Under the pieces are notes generated by a model. It made no database searches. It had not been told where the DNA came from and saw nothing but the letters and a program-made list of their open reading frames with translations. This document shows, one piece after another, positions 1 to 10,727 of a DNA stretch of 49,444 nucleotides (positions are counted from its first letter, which is position 1; each line of letters starts with the position of its first letter). Source of the stretch: Pseudomonadota bacterium (GTDB lineage Bacteria > Myxococcota_A > Polyangia > Haliangiales > Haliangiaceae); assembly GCA_022360315.1 (NCBI GenBank), contig JAKSDA010000473.1, positions 1-49,444 on the forward strand, in the 5' to 3' direction. The translations under genes and the position numbers were made by a program.

Positions 1-123
1 GCCTGGCAGGCCCGGGGCCGCGAAACGGTCGAACTCGGTCGGGGCGCCAGGGAGCGACTGGGGCTGCCCCGCGAGAGCCAGCTTTACGTGGTCGTGGACG
101 CCGTGCGGCGCGCGCGCCCCTGA
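1..123 (+). CDS. C-terminal fragment of a gene cut by the window edge
   Basis: Frame 1 is open from the first base to a TGA at 121-123 and encodes 40 residues ending VVVDAVRRARP. The piece is rich in Arg, Gly and Glu and has no motif that I can assign. The following gene starts about 20 bases later on the same strand, so the two could be co-transcribed. The family cannot be judged from this fragment; the open frame, GC-rich codon use and neat spacing to the next gene are the only reasons to call it coding. Confidence 0.5.
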   Translation, partial: AWQARGRETVELGRGARERLGLPRESQLYVVVDAVRRARP

Positions 124-145
124 CCCAGGCAACCCCAAGGCGATG

Positions 146-622
146 ATGACAGAACAAGAATATCAAGAAATCATCGAAGGCCTGACCAATCCATGCCCGG
201 AGAGGCGCGCGAGCATGCTGCAAATCGTTGCTCAGGCTCCAACCGGTGACCCGCGCATGATCCCGCATCTCGAGCGCTGCCTGAACGACCGGACAGTCAC
301 GGTGCTGTCGCTGCCGTATCTCTTCGGCGAGCTTCGCTGGCATGCCGCGCAGGCGCTGGCGTTTGAGCTCGACGCCATCGGCAAGCCCCGCACCATCGTG
401 GTCGACGACCTGCCCGAGATGCTCAACACCGATGCTATCGGAGCATTGGTGCGCCAATACCTACCAGAGCACCGTTGGGGCCCCCTTGACGACCCGAACC
501 AGGAACTCATTTCTGTGTATGAGACCCTGCGCGACATGGGCGCTCTGCGCATCTGCAAAGTCGCCTTCGAGCCCTACCCGGACATCGTGAGCATCGTGGA
601 GCCCACAAAACCTGGAAGATAA
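146..622 (+). CDS. hypothetical protein, possibly HEAT-like helical
   Basis: Encodes 158 residues. ATG codons lie at 143 and 146; the AAGG at 137-140 leaves only 2 bases to the first but 5 to the second, so 146 is preferred. The protein is mainly helical and acidic, with the segment RWHAAQALAFELDAIG recalling a HEAT-type repeat that follows 'DPRMIPHLERCL'. No signal peptide or membrane segment is visible, so it is probably cytoplasmic. I do not recognise the family and assign no function. It may form a unit with the truncated gene to its left. Confidence 0.6.
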   Translation: MTEQEYQEIIEGLTNPCPERRASMLQIVAQAPTGDPRMIPHLERCLNDRTVTVLSLPYLFGELRWHAAQALAFELDAIGKPRTIVVDDLPEMLNTDAIGALVRQYLPEHRWGPLDDPNQELISVYETLRDMGALRICKVAFEPYPDIVSIVEPTKPGR

Positions 623-1172
623 GCTCATCCAACATACACGCTCAGCGTGCGAACCGATGTGCCCTACGTGCCATTGCCAGATCTGTCACCCTGACCCAGC
701 ATCCCCCTCTACCAAAGAACGAACATGGGCTGGCGTGCAGAAGCCAGCCCAGTACAACCCAGGCCACAGGAACATCACGAATTTCGCCGAAACGATGTCT
801 GACACGGCGCTGAGGGGATAATGGAGGACATGCGCAGAGACGTCTGCAAAAAGCAACGACCAGAGCAGGATACTGCAGCCGTTGTGCCCAATACTCAGGG
901 ACGCCGGATACATGGCGACGACCTACCGGACATCGACGTCTGGCGCATCGAGAGCTACATGGAGTCCTGGCGTCCACTCGAGCCTGGCGACGTGGTGCTC
1001 AGCGACTGTGGCGACGTAGGACCCAGGGTGGCGCGTTCGGGTCGGTGGTGTCGCCATCGCGACAACGCGGGCGGCGCAGACAGGCAGTTCGTTGCCGGGC
1101 AACAGGTCGCATATTTCCGGGAAAAAACAGGTTAGATGGTCGCGGGGAACATAATGCATGTGTGAGGGCGAA
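623..1172. other. about 550 bp with no convincing gene
   Basis: The only forward frame of note is 821-1135 (104 codons). It has low-complexity, Arg/Gly/Asp-rich content, no clear ribosome binding site and no recognisable domain. The reverse frames here read like shadows. I treat the stretch as non-coding or decayed sequence between the first genes and the recombinase-linked pair that starts at 1173. Confidence 0.4.
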
Positions 1173-1358
1173 ATGAGCGAAACCGAAGTATTCATCAGGG
1201 AGCCGCGAGCCGTGCTGGAACCCCTGTGCACCTTGTTATCGGACCGAGAATGTATCGACGGTATATGTAAGGTACTCCGTTCGCGTGGGATTGCGCCAGC
1301 CGGGAATCGAGTCATCACAGCCACGGATCTGACCGAATGGTTCGAAGAAACGGCATGA
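1173..1358 (+). CDS. small hypothetical protein, first gene of a recombinase-linked pair
   Basis: Encodes 61 residues from ATG 1173, which has GAGGG at 1164-1168 four bases upstream; an upstream in-frame ATG at 1158 lacks such a site. The end VITATDLTEWFEETA looks like a small helix-forming DNA-associated protein of the kind often found next to integrases, but no family can be named. Its stop overlaps the start of the next gene as ATGA at 1355-1358, a classic sign of translational coupling. This overlap is the best evidence that both genes are real. Confidence 0.55.
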   Translation: MSETEVFIREPRAVLEPLCTLLSDRECIDGICKVLRSRGIAPAGNRVITATDLTEWFEETA

Positions 1359-1723
1359 TCGCCCGCAAGCCGCATCCGGGCGCCTCAGATGACCCGACTC
1401 GCGTTGTCTCTATTCCGCTCGTGTTCGACCGACAGCTCGCGGAATGGGTGACGTTACTCGGCCCCGAGGGGTATCAGCTGGATGAAATCGATGCGGCCCG
1501 GGTCTGCGTTGCCGCATTCCAGCGCGAATGGGATAGCATCGTTGTGCTGGCGCGGCAGCTGCGCGCGTTCACCGAACACCGCGAGTTCGAGTTCCAAAGA
1601 GATGGCATTGACAGCACCATGATCGCCGATGGTGCCCGGGCGCTATCCACGGCGATCACTATGGCCAACGGCAATCTCGGGCCTGCGCTGGGGAGAGGTC
1701 CACGGCCTCGATTGGCGCCATGA
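1355..1723 (+). CDS. hypothetical protein overlapping a recombinase remnant; C-terminus probably chimeric
   Basis: Encodes 122 residues from the ATG inside the ATGA overlap with the gene before. The first 95 or so residues look like a genuine soluble protein (for example VSIPLVFDRQLAEWVTLL). The last 25 residues are low-complexity and read through, in another frame, the sequence where tyrosine recombinase homology begins (about 1671). The simplest reading is that a deletion joined the body of this gene to the middle of an integrase gene, so its original C-terminus is lost. The family is not recognised; linkage to an integrase suggests a mobile-element accessory gene. Confidence 0.5.
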   Translation: MIARKPHPGASDDPTRVVSIPLVFDRQLAEWVTLLGPEGYQLDEIDAARVCVAAFQREWDSIVVLARQLRAFTEHREFEFQRDGIDSTMIADGARALSTAITMANGNLGPALGRGPRPRLAP

Positions 1724-2174
1724 TCTCGTCCTGGCAGGTGAGCAGCCGACCTTGACGGTACGTCGTAGCTGGACAGGTGAACCCAAAAACGAGGCGAGCA
1801 AGGCGACGATCCCACTTACGACGCACACGGTACAGCTGTTGCGGCGCTGGCGCGTCGAGCAGGGATTGGGAGCGAAGTACGTATTTCCGGACCGCAAGGG
1901 CGAACTGCGCCGCGGCAAGCATCGCTACGACTCAGACCGCATCAAAGAGGCCGCGAAACGGGCGAGCATCGACAAGAACGTGCATCCGCACACGTTTCGT
2001 CACTCATTCGGAACCTGGACCTATGAGCGCACGCGCGATCCGAAGCTCGTACAGCGACTCATGCGGCACGCTTCGTTCAAGACATCCATGGGCTACGTCC
2101 ATGACGACCGGGACCTTCGCGAAGTGATCGAGCAAATGCCCATACTCATCGGTGCGCAGCTCAAGAGCGCGTGA
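1671..2174 (+). pseudogene. 5'-truncated tyrosine recombinase/integrase, catalytic domain only
   Basis: The translated segment carries the full catalytic set of the phage integrase family: the first Arg in SGLRWGEVHGLDW, the beta-hairpin Lys in NEASKATIPL, H-x-x-R in HTFRHSF, the His in RLMRHAS and the nucleophilic Tyr in GYVHDD. The N-terminal core-binding (SAM-like) domain is missing: homology begins abruptly at about 1671 inside the 3' end of the preceding gene, and the only upstream ATG (1629) is out of context and has no ribosome binding site. I infer a remnant of a degraded integrative element rather than an active enzyme. The intact active site means the truncation is the main lesion. 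Confidence 0.8.
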
Positions 2175-2175
2175 A

Positions 2176-2367
2176 ATGGTGACAGAAGGGATACACGCTC
2201 GGGGCGAGAGGGCGCAACCCACGGAAATCGGGGGTATTGCTGCGCGCGTCCCTGAAACGGGAACATTGCGGGAAGATCTGGTCGTCTGCCCGCAGTGTAA
2301 TGCCGAATTCTCGTTAGATTTTAATAGACTACAGAGACAAACCCCGGACGGGCATAGCTCGGCCTAA
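2176..2367 (+). CDS. small ORF with one CxxC knuckle
   Basis: A 63-codon frame starting just after the recombinase stop. Near its C-terminus it contains VVCPQCNAEFSLDF, half of a zinc-ribbon-like pair, but no second CxxC. It may be a small element-borne protein or the tail of a broken gene. I have no functional assignment and the coding call is weak. Confidence 0.3.
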   Translation: MVTEGIHARGERAQPTEIGGIAARVPETGTLREDLVVCPQCNAEFSLDFNRLQRQTPDGHSSA

Positions 2368-2390
2368 CCACAACACCCTTGGACGGCGAC

Positions 2391-2600
2391 CCGCAAGTGC
2401 GCGCCCGGTAGGGTCGATCCAGCATGTGACGAGACGTCGAAGAGGGAGCGAGAACGTCGCCAGCAGCAGGCGGTGGTCCCGGCGGATGGCTACACACCAG
2501 TATCTCGGCTCGTCACCGGCGTGCATCCCCCCGACAACCATCCGCGGACCGCCTGCTGCTGGCGGCTGAGCAGCGTCGTTCCGTAGCACTATAGTGCCCG
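2391..2600. repeat. possible degenerate copy of the dispersed palindromic element, with an inner hairpin
   Basis: The left part (TAGGGTCGATCCAGC at about 2408-2422, then a GTCGA/GAG/GAGC pattern) resembles the left half of the complete element at 25348-25514. The right part (GAGCAGCG and CTATAGTGCCC near 2568-2600) faintly resembles its right half. Between them sits an imperfect inverted repeat: 2459-2489 pairs with 2538-2563, sharing GCCAGCAGCAGGCGGT and GGCGGATGG, with a loop of about 50 bases. The hairpin is clear; the membership in the repeat family is tentative. Confidence 0.35.
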
Positions 2601-2976
2601 AACCAAGACTCATGAGCAAGTATTATTTCTTAATGGTAAACACAATATTTATTACCGATGTTTGAAAGTGCATTGTTCGAAAGATAACAAAAATATCAAT
2701 TTCCGACCCATCAAACCGTCCTCGAAACATCGAATAGCCGGGGACGGAATGCGAGGCTGCCCGACCGCCACTTCGGATATGGAGCCACAAGCTGGCGAAA
2801 GTTAACGGAGTCTTCATGCCCTGCTCGCCTCACTCGGCGCAGCTGCGAGGCCCAGGCCGGCCTCTCATGACTCAGAGCGAGACCGCGCGCTGCAGACCGG
2901 CATGGCTCAGCGCAGTAGCGCCTGTGTCACCGGTAGAGATACGGGAATCGGTACTGAGTACTCAGTGCCGAAATGG

Positions 2977-3627
2977 TCAGACAGCGAAGTAGCGTTTGAT
3001 GCGCAACCACATGCCGACGATTGCCATGGACTCAAATACCAACACTGCACCGATCAAAATGGAAACAAAGCGGCCATTGGGGCGCCGTGATGATTTGATC
3101 CAAATAGGGGGTCTTGGACCCCAGTCATTGGGCCGGCGGAGTCAAAACGTGAACGCGATGGCCGGAGCCACTGCGCCAACAACGCCGGCCCAACCGGCCG
3201 AGTTTGCTCATTGCGATATAGCCGATGCTCATATCGAGATAAAACGGGTCCACTGTGATGTACGGAATACCCTGACGGTTTGCAGTCGTCCACGCTGTCG
3301 TGCTCGATGTGGGCGAGAGACGAGTCGCGGAACGATACCTCGCGCCAAATGCCGATTCGCTTCTGCCGTGTGGTGACTCGGTCGGACCGGCTGCGAGCGT
3401 GGCGAACCAAAATTCCCGGCAACGTCCGCCCCGGCTCGGAGTGCTCGACGTGACCCATCTCGCGTGTTTCGAGAAGTCAGGTCGCGACAGCCAGCGCTTG
3501 CGACGGCGATACAATTTGACGCTGCGATAGCTCCAGCAAAAATGCCCATTCCATTGCGATCGATCTCGCGGATCAGGGCGGCGGCCACCGAGTGATACAC
3601 CACCTCGAGATTGTTGATCGTGAACAT
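2977..3627 (-). pseudogene. broken membrane-protein-like coding debris
   Basis: On the minus strand, pieces that look coding are scattered over different frames: MFTINNLEVVYH at 3627 (similar to the start of LivF-type ABC ATPases), DPFYLDMSIGYIAMSKLG near 3230, VGAVAPAIAFTF followed by a TGA near 3147, and then, in the same frame after that stop, a hydrophobic segment and basic tail ending WLRIKRYFAV at 2977. No single frame joins them. I read this as a transporter or membrane gene (or two) destroyed by frameshifts and stops. The family is uncertain. Confidence 0.4.
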
Positions 3628-4299
3628 CTGACCAAATTATCTATAATACAATAAGGCAGTATAAATAAATGGTACCATCGGTAACTGAACAGAAACACAT
3701 TAAGTTTTGGATCAAACAAGGTGTTATCGCCGCTTCGATGGTGCCCGCAGCCTCTCGGCCTGGTTCAAACTACCTACATAGGAGATCAAGGTATAGAAAT
3801 CGGGCTGGCCAAGAGCGGCGCCCTACTGCCTCCACACCTTGAAAAACTCTGCCATACCGGGCAGGTCTTCGCCCCCAAATGGCGTGCCCATGACCCGGTG
3901 ATACGTATCGAAGACACCAAGTGGTCGGCATGACCGCGAGCAGGACACAGTTGGCGTCGGCATTCTTCAGAACCGAGATGAGTGGGGTCGGTTTGCAGCC
4001 AGAGACCACGGCCAGCGCCGGGCGCGGCGAAAGGATGACCACCAGCCCGGACGATGTCCGATTCGGGCGCACCTGAGTTCTCCTGATCGCGCGATCTTCG
4101 ATACAGATCGCTGGGGCGGCTGCTGTACGGAAGGCAAAAGGTCGGACAACGTCGAGCTTGCCGGCTCCAGTCGCTGTGCCAAGAAGGCAATCAAAACGTG
4201 CGATTACCGGCGGTCGGTCGAGCCATCCGAGGCGGGCAAGGCAGGCCGCGGCGCGCAAAGCGCTTCACTTGCCGGCCAGAGGTTGGTAAAGAGAAGCCG
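3628..4299. other. AT-rich spacer, decayed frames and ahcY leader
   Basis: 3630-3720 is markedly AT-rich for this window and could hold promoters. On the minus strand 4100-3770 reads as possible protein (for example PALAVVSGCKPTPLISVLKN), but without a credible start, so it is probably more gene debris. The 100 bases before ahcY contain short stem possibilities (GGCAAG at about 4238 with CTTGCC at about 4268, enclosing GCGC/GCGC). I see no intact gene here. Confidence 0.4.
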
Positions 4300-5844
<1,545 letters not shown>

Positions 5845-5869
5845 GTACCGAGTCTGCGCGGGGATCTGT

Positions 5870-6445
5870 ATGTCTGACCGAAACGCCTGGATCAAAACGA
5901 TCGCCGAGAGCGACGCCGAAGGCGAACTGGCCGATCTTTACGAACAAGCCCGCGATCGCCATACCGGCACGGTCGACAACATCATCAAGGTGCACAGTAT
6001 TTACCCGCGGGTGCTGCGCAACCATCTCGATCTGTATCTCACGATCATGCACCGGCGGAGCAGCATCTCGCGCACCGAACGCGAGATGATGGCAGTCGTC
6101 GTGTCGGTGCTGAACGAATGCCATTACTGAATCGAGCACCATGCGGCCGGTCTGGCCCGTCTGCTCAAAAATCGGCGTCCTTCCCTCTTGCCCGCCCTGC
6201 GCGACGACTACACCAAAGCCCCGCTGGAGCCGCGGGAACGGGCGTTGCTCGACTACGCGGCCAAGCTCACCCGAAAGCCCGGCGCTATGCGCGAAGCCGA
6301 CCTCATACCGCTTCGCGACGCAGGCCTATCAGATCGCGACATACTCGACGCCAATCAAGTCGTCGCGTATTTTGCCTATGTCAACCGAGTCGCTGACGGA
6401 TTGGGCGTGGCGTTGGAAGAGCATATGTCCGGCAACAGCGACTGA
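5870..6445 (+). CDS. selenoprotein: AhpD/carboxymuconolactone-decarboxylase-like peroxidase-related enzyme (UGA at 6128-6130 read as Sec)
   Basis: Read straight through, the frame encodes 191 residues of the peroxidase-related branch of the AhpD/CMD family. These are helical thiol-redox proteins whose active site is E..CxxC...H. Here the first Cys is C84 in NECHY and the second position, residue 87, is a TGA, followed in frame by IEHHAAGLARLL and then by the rest of the family: EPRERALLDYAAKLTR, LIPLRDAGLSDRDILDANQ and VAYFAYVNRVADGLGV. Homology therefore continues across the UGA in the same frame, at exactly the redox residue. A SECIS-like hairpin follows at 6134-6166. Conventional calling would stop at 6130 and start a false second gene at 6188. 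The start is ATG 5870, 25 bases after ahcY. No Sec-insertion genes lie in this window. Confidence 0.88.
6134..6166 (+). promoter_or_regulatory. bacterial SECIS element
   Basis: Immediately after the UGA at 6128-6130, GAGCA (6134-6138) pairs with TGCTC (6162-6166), and an upper GGCC (6145-6148) pairs with GGCC (6154-6157), closing the apical loop GGTCT (6149-6153). Eighteen bases separate the UGA from the loop. From memory, the E. coli fdhF SECIS has the same GGUCU loop at the same distance, and bacterial SECIS elements require a G in the first two loop positions. The hairpin lies inside the coding region, as expected for SelB-dependent decoding. Confidence 0.85.
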
Positions 6446-6476
6446 CAGAAGCAATCACGGCATCGGACAGAGGCAA

Positions 6477-7148
6477 TTACGGCGTCGGTGTCTGAGTGGC
6501 GCCGCAGGCCAGATAGATCCGGAGCTTCTCTTTCTCGTCTGCGGTGAGCGCGTTGCCGCCCGGTGGCATAGTCGAGCCGTCTACCGACCGGGCGTAGATT
6601 CTGGCCGCCCTGGCTTGCACGTTCGCCGCTGTGTCGAAGTCGATACCAACTGGAGCATCATCGCGATCAGCTCCGGTCAGATTTGCCGAATGGCAGCCAT
6701 TGCACTTGTTGGCGACGATCATCGCGCCCATGGTCTGATCGGCCGTCGAAGTGTCCGGGCACTCGCCAAATGGCATCGGCGCGGCAGGAGCTTGCATGGC
6801 GCCGCAGTCCAGATAGATTTCGACCAGATCTTTTTGGGCCTGGGTGAGCCCGCCACCCGGCGGCATGCCCGACGAGTCGATCGCCCGGGCACGAATTCGA
6901 CCTTCCCGGTTCATCACGTCTTCCGCCGTGTCGAAATTGACGTTGGGCGGAGCGTTATTGCGAGCGGCTCCAGTCAAACTTGCCAAGTGGCAGCCCTGGC
7001 ACTGGGAGGCGATGAGCATCGCGCCCATCATCTGATCGGCCGTCGAGTTGTCCGGGCACTCACCGCCGTCGTCGTCGCCACCACAGCCGACAGCGGCCAG
7101 CACGATCGCCGACAGGAAAGCTAGAATGCGAATGGTTTGTTTCGACAT
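6477..7148 (-). CDS. di-heme cytochrome c lipoprotein with tandem domains
   Basis: Encodes 223 residues starting at ATG 7148, six bases after AAGGGA; the ATG two codons earlier abuts that site. An N-terminal membrane segment ends in a lipobox-like AAVGC, predicting a lipid-anchored envelope protein. Two similar halves follow, each starting CPD(N/T)STADQ(M/T)MGAM, with heme sites CQGCH and CNGCH, a later MPPGG likely giving the axial Met, and an end of the type IYL(D/A)CGA. So this is an internal duplication of a small mono-heme cytochrome. It probably carries electrons in the periplasm; the partner is unknown. Both halves keep every heme-ligating residue. Confidence 0.9.
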   Translation of the reverse strand: MSKQTIRILAFLSAIVLAAVGCGGDDDGGECPDNSTADQMMGAMLIASQCQGCHLASLTGAARNNAPPNVNFDTAEDVMNREGRIRARAIDSSGMPPGGGLTQAQKDLVEIYLDCGAMQAPAAPMPFGECPDTSTADQTMGAMIVANKCNGCHSANLTGADRDDAPVGIDFDTAANVQARAARIYARSVDGSTMPPGGNALTADEKEKLRIYLACGATQTPTP

Positions 7149-7304
7149 GAGCATTCCCTTACCAAATCTGGCGCTACGACTGAAGTGCGAATGACACGAA
7201 AGCGCCTTTATGTCCGGCACACAGGCCAGCAGCCGACGTAAACCTTTGCCCGTCCCGCTATGCGAAAGACTAAAACCCGCTTTGTCGGGCCCGCTGAATG
7301 AGCG

Positions 7305-8057
7305 CTAATCGAACGCGCAGTCGGTGAGCTCCTCGGTCTGCCCCCCGGTCTCCAGCACTTTGCCGTAGCCGCGGGCAAAATAGAACTCTTTATTGGCAAT
7401 ACCGCCGACGATCCGGACTCGGCGCAGGCGCAGACAGGAGACGGTTGCCCAGGCCAGCTGACACTCGGCATCGGCATCGACCACAGTCCATTGATCGGTG
7501 ATGTCGGTTTCGGACAGCAATATGCCATCGGGATCGGTCACGGTCCGCTTGTAGATATCCTCGAATACGGCGCCCTCGGCAATGTGATCGGCATTGGCGT
7601 CAAAACGGATCTTGGCTGGCTCGTATACCGTGGTCTGCTCGAGAACGCCATCCGGATCATAGTCTTCTTGACGCAGGCGGACGATGACATCGCCTTGCTT
7701 GCGCAGCCAGCTCACCGTCGCTCCCTCTGGTTTGACCGTGCGCTGGACTATCACCGGCTCGGTCTCGCCGTCGGGAATCATCTCCTCTTCGAGCTCCTGG
7801 CGCTTTTCCTCGGGCTGGGCACCGACATCCCTGGTAACTCGATACTTCCAGGTATTGCCCACCGAAAACGGCAAGAACGAGTTGTCGCTGGCCATGGCGC
7901 CGTCTCGGCATTCTCTGCTGTCGATCGCACCATCGCCGCCACAGGCCACGAGTGAGATCGCGGCCAGCGCACCGATGGGGCCGGAAACAGCTCTTGTCCA
8001 TCGTCTCATCGATCGTCTCATCCATCGCCTCGTTGCTGGTTTGCTCGATGGTCTCAT
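7305..8057 (-). CDS. predicted lipoprotein of unknown function
   Basis: Encodes 250 residues starting at ATG 8057, with AGGAGGT seven bases upstream; the longer frame to 8165 lacks this support. A very basic N-terminus is followed by a hydrophobic segment ending in SLVACGG, a lipobox. The mature part begins FLPFSVGNTWKYRV, a motif common at the start of secreted proteins in myxobacteria-like genomes, followed by an acidic, beta-rich domain with a few Cys (CQLAWATVSCLRL) that may form a disulfide. No enzymatic motif is visible. The next gene downstream on this strand is the cytochrome, 156 bases away. The DNA near the start (about 7996-8060) has short imperfect TCTCATCNATCG repeats. Confidence 0.75.
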   Translation of the reverse strand: MRPSSKPATRRWMRRSMRRWTRAVSGPIGALAAISLVACGGDGAIDSRECRDGAMASDNSFLPFSVGNTWKYRVTRDVGAQPEEKRQELEEEMIPDGETEPVIVQRTVKPEGATVSWLRKQGDVIVRLRQEDYDPDGVLEQTTVYEPAKIRFDANADHIAEGAVFEDIYKRTVTDPDGILLSETDITDQWTVVDADAECQLAWATVSCLRLRRVRIVGGIANKEFYFARGYGKVLETGGQTEELTDCAFD

Positions 8058-8149
8058 CAATCGCACCTCCTGCCGCGTGTCGTGGATCGCAATGCGCTCG
8101 ACCGTGCTCTTGCAGCATTTTGCGGGATCGCGGGCCTGGTGAGGGAGTT

Positions 8150-8831
<682 letters not shown>

Positions 8832-8842
<11 letters not shown>

Positions 8843-10715
8843 GGCCACGCCCTTCTCCGATCTCGGCAAACTCGGAGACATCTGCGATCTCGGCCGAGTG
8901 CTCGACTGAATCAGCCGTTTTTTCGGCTGGCTGGTCGGCTCTGGCCCGGGCTGACCGGTCCGCTCGTATCGCCAATCGAGTGATGTGCTTGAGCAGCGAG
9001 ATGTTGTCGGAATAGCGGGCCAGGGTATCCAGCGCCAGATCGAGTCCGCGGCCCGACAGGCCGAGCGGGCCGAGCGATTTCACCGTGGTCGAGGGCCAGA
9101 TCTCGCGACCCTGCGCGCGCAGCGACCACGACTCGGTATCGTCGAGCCCGCCCAGCGAATCGAGAGCCTCCTTGACCCAGCGGAGTTGCGCCGCGCGCAG
9201 AGCATGGGCGCGGGGATGGCTCGATCCGTCGATGGTGCGCAGAATGATCTTGGGTGCGCGGTGGATATGGCGCTCGCGCAACTGCCAGGCCCGCTCGGTG
9301 TCGAGCTCGACGATCGAACGCAACACCGGGATGGGAACCAGCTGGAGAAAACGCTCGCGGATCGCCCAGGCTTGCGGCGTGTCCAGGCCACAGAGAGATT
9401 TGACCAGAAATTCGACCAGACGCACGTCGCCGTCGCCGCGGCGGACGAGTTGCTCGGCATAGCGGTCGCGCAGTGCCCACGCCCGCTCTGAATCGATACG
9501 CTCGAGCGATGCCACCACCTGGCCCAGGCCGACCACATCGTCGTATTGCTGGTTCAGTTGCGCGAAGCGCTCGCGCAACTGCCAGGCACTCTCGCTGTCG
9601 TTGCCGGCCAGTGTGGCCAGAATGGCGCCGGGCTGGCTCTCGGCCATCTCTTCGCGCATGGCCGCCGCGCGTTCGCCGTCGAGCGCCGGGCCCTGGAGGG
9701 ACCGGGCAACATGATAGGGCGCGTCTTCGCGCAACACCTCGCGCAGCCTCCACGCTTTTTCGTCGGCCAGACCGCGCAGGCCGTGGGCGACCGTATGCGG
9801 CGCCTTTTCGACCCATTGTTGGCGCAACCGGTAGGCGCGCTCGTCGTCCAGACCGGCCAGAAAGTAGCTGGCGACATCGACTTCCCGCACCGCTCGCGCA
9901 CGCACGGCGCTGTAGAACAGGTCCCGCCCGGCATGCAGCGTGGACGGTGTGATGATGGGTCGCGGGTGGGGCCGGACCAGCCAGTTACCGGCCGGCCGGG
10001 CGGTGTGCTCGGGCTGGCGGCGGCTTTTTTTCGCATGCCACAACTCGGCGATCACGTCGGCAATGCGGGCCACGATGGTTTTGAGCTTGTTGCCGGGCCG
10101 CCGGGGATCGCTGTTGTTCACGATGACCCAGCGCTCCGTGTCGACTTCGGCCAGAGCCAGATATCCGTCGCGCAGACGATGCTGCATACCGACCCCGGCG
10201 AGCCCCTTGCGGCTGCCACCGGTGGTGGTTTTTTGTCTGGGTGGCTGTGGGTTGGCCTTGCGGACCAGCTTGGCTGCCTTGCGCCGGGCCCGGGCGACAA
10301 AGGGATCGACATCCATGAGTACGACCAGGTCGGGCCACAGGCCGCCGGCCACTGCATCGACGATGGGACGCACCTGCTCGCCGGGCAGGCCACGCCCACT
10401 TTCGGCCAGAACCAGGTGCGAGTACAGGTAGCGATCGCCAATGACCAGTGCACCCCGATCCAGAGCAGGCCGGACACATTCGTCGACCAGCTGGGCATCG
10501 CGGGCGCAGTAAAAGAGCAGTTCGGCGAGCGGCGTCATGGCCAGGTTGCGCGTGTCTTTGCCAAACTCGCGCATGCGCGAAACCAGCGCGGAGGAAAAAA
10601 TACCGCCCTCGCGGATGTGCTCGACGTCTATGCCGAGACGGCGCAGTGCCTTGGCCACCCTGTTGGAAACCGTCGTCTTGCCGCTGCCATCGATGCCTTC
10701 AAACACCACAAACAT
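8832..10715 (-). CDS. thymidylate kinase-like domain fused to about nine helical repeats
   Basis: Encodes 627 residues. Residues 1-230 are a P-loop nucleoside monophosphate kinase of the Tmk type: Walker A FEGIDGSGKTT at 5-15, GDRYLYSHLVLAESGRGL at 93-110 and VVLMDVDP at 131-138. The usual lid region carries a basic Gln/Pro/Thr-rich insertion (about 153-180). Residues 287-550 form about nine units of 26-37 residues with the pattern GLDxERAWxLRER...APxxVxxSL, predicted helical. The C-terminus is Ala/Arg/Glu-rich. A normal Tmk has about 210 residues, so the repeat half is an accession. It sits 12 bases after the porin-like gene and overlaps the MgtC-like gene, in one operon. True dTMP kinase activity is not certain; the repeats may scaffold or regulate. 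Confidence 0.8.
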
Positions 10716-10727
10716 GAGATCCCCCGA

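Noticed and set aside
923..1375. 150-aa minus-strand ORF
   Set aside because: Low-complexity, no start site, overlaps the coupled small genes on the plus strand.
4190..4299. Possible SAH riboswitch in the ahcY leader
   Set aside because: The region has CCGAGG and short stems, but the conserved SAH-I core and its pseudoknot partner could not be aligned. A plain leader is the safer reading. A covariance-model search would decide.
5870..6445. Premature stop or two separate genes instead of a selenoprotein
   Set aside because: Homology continues in the same frame across the UGA, the UGA replaces a redox Cys, and a SECIS hairpin is present. A random stop would not be expected to show all three.
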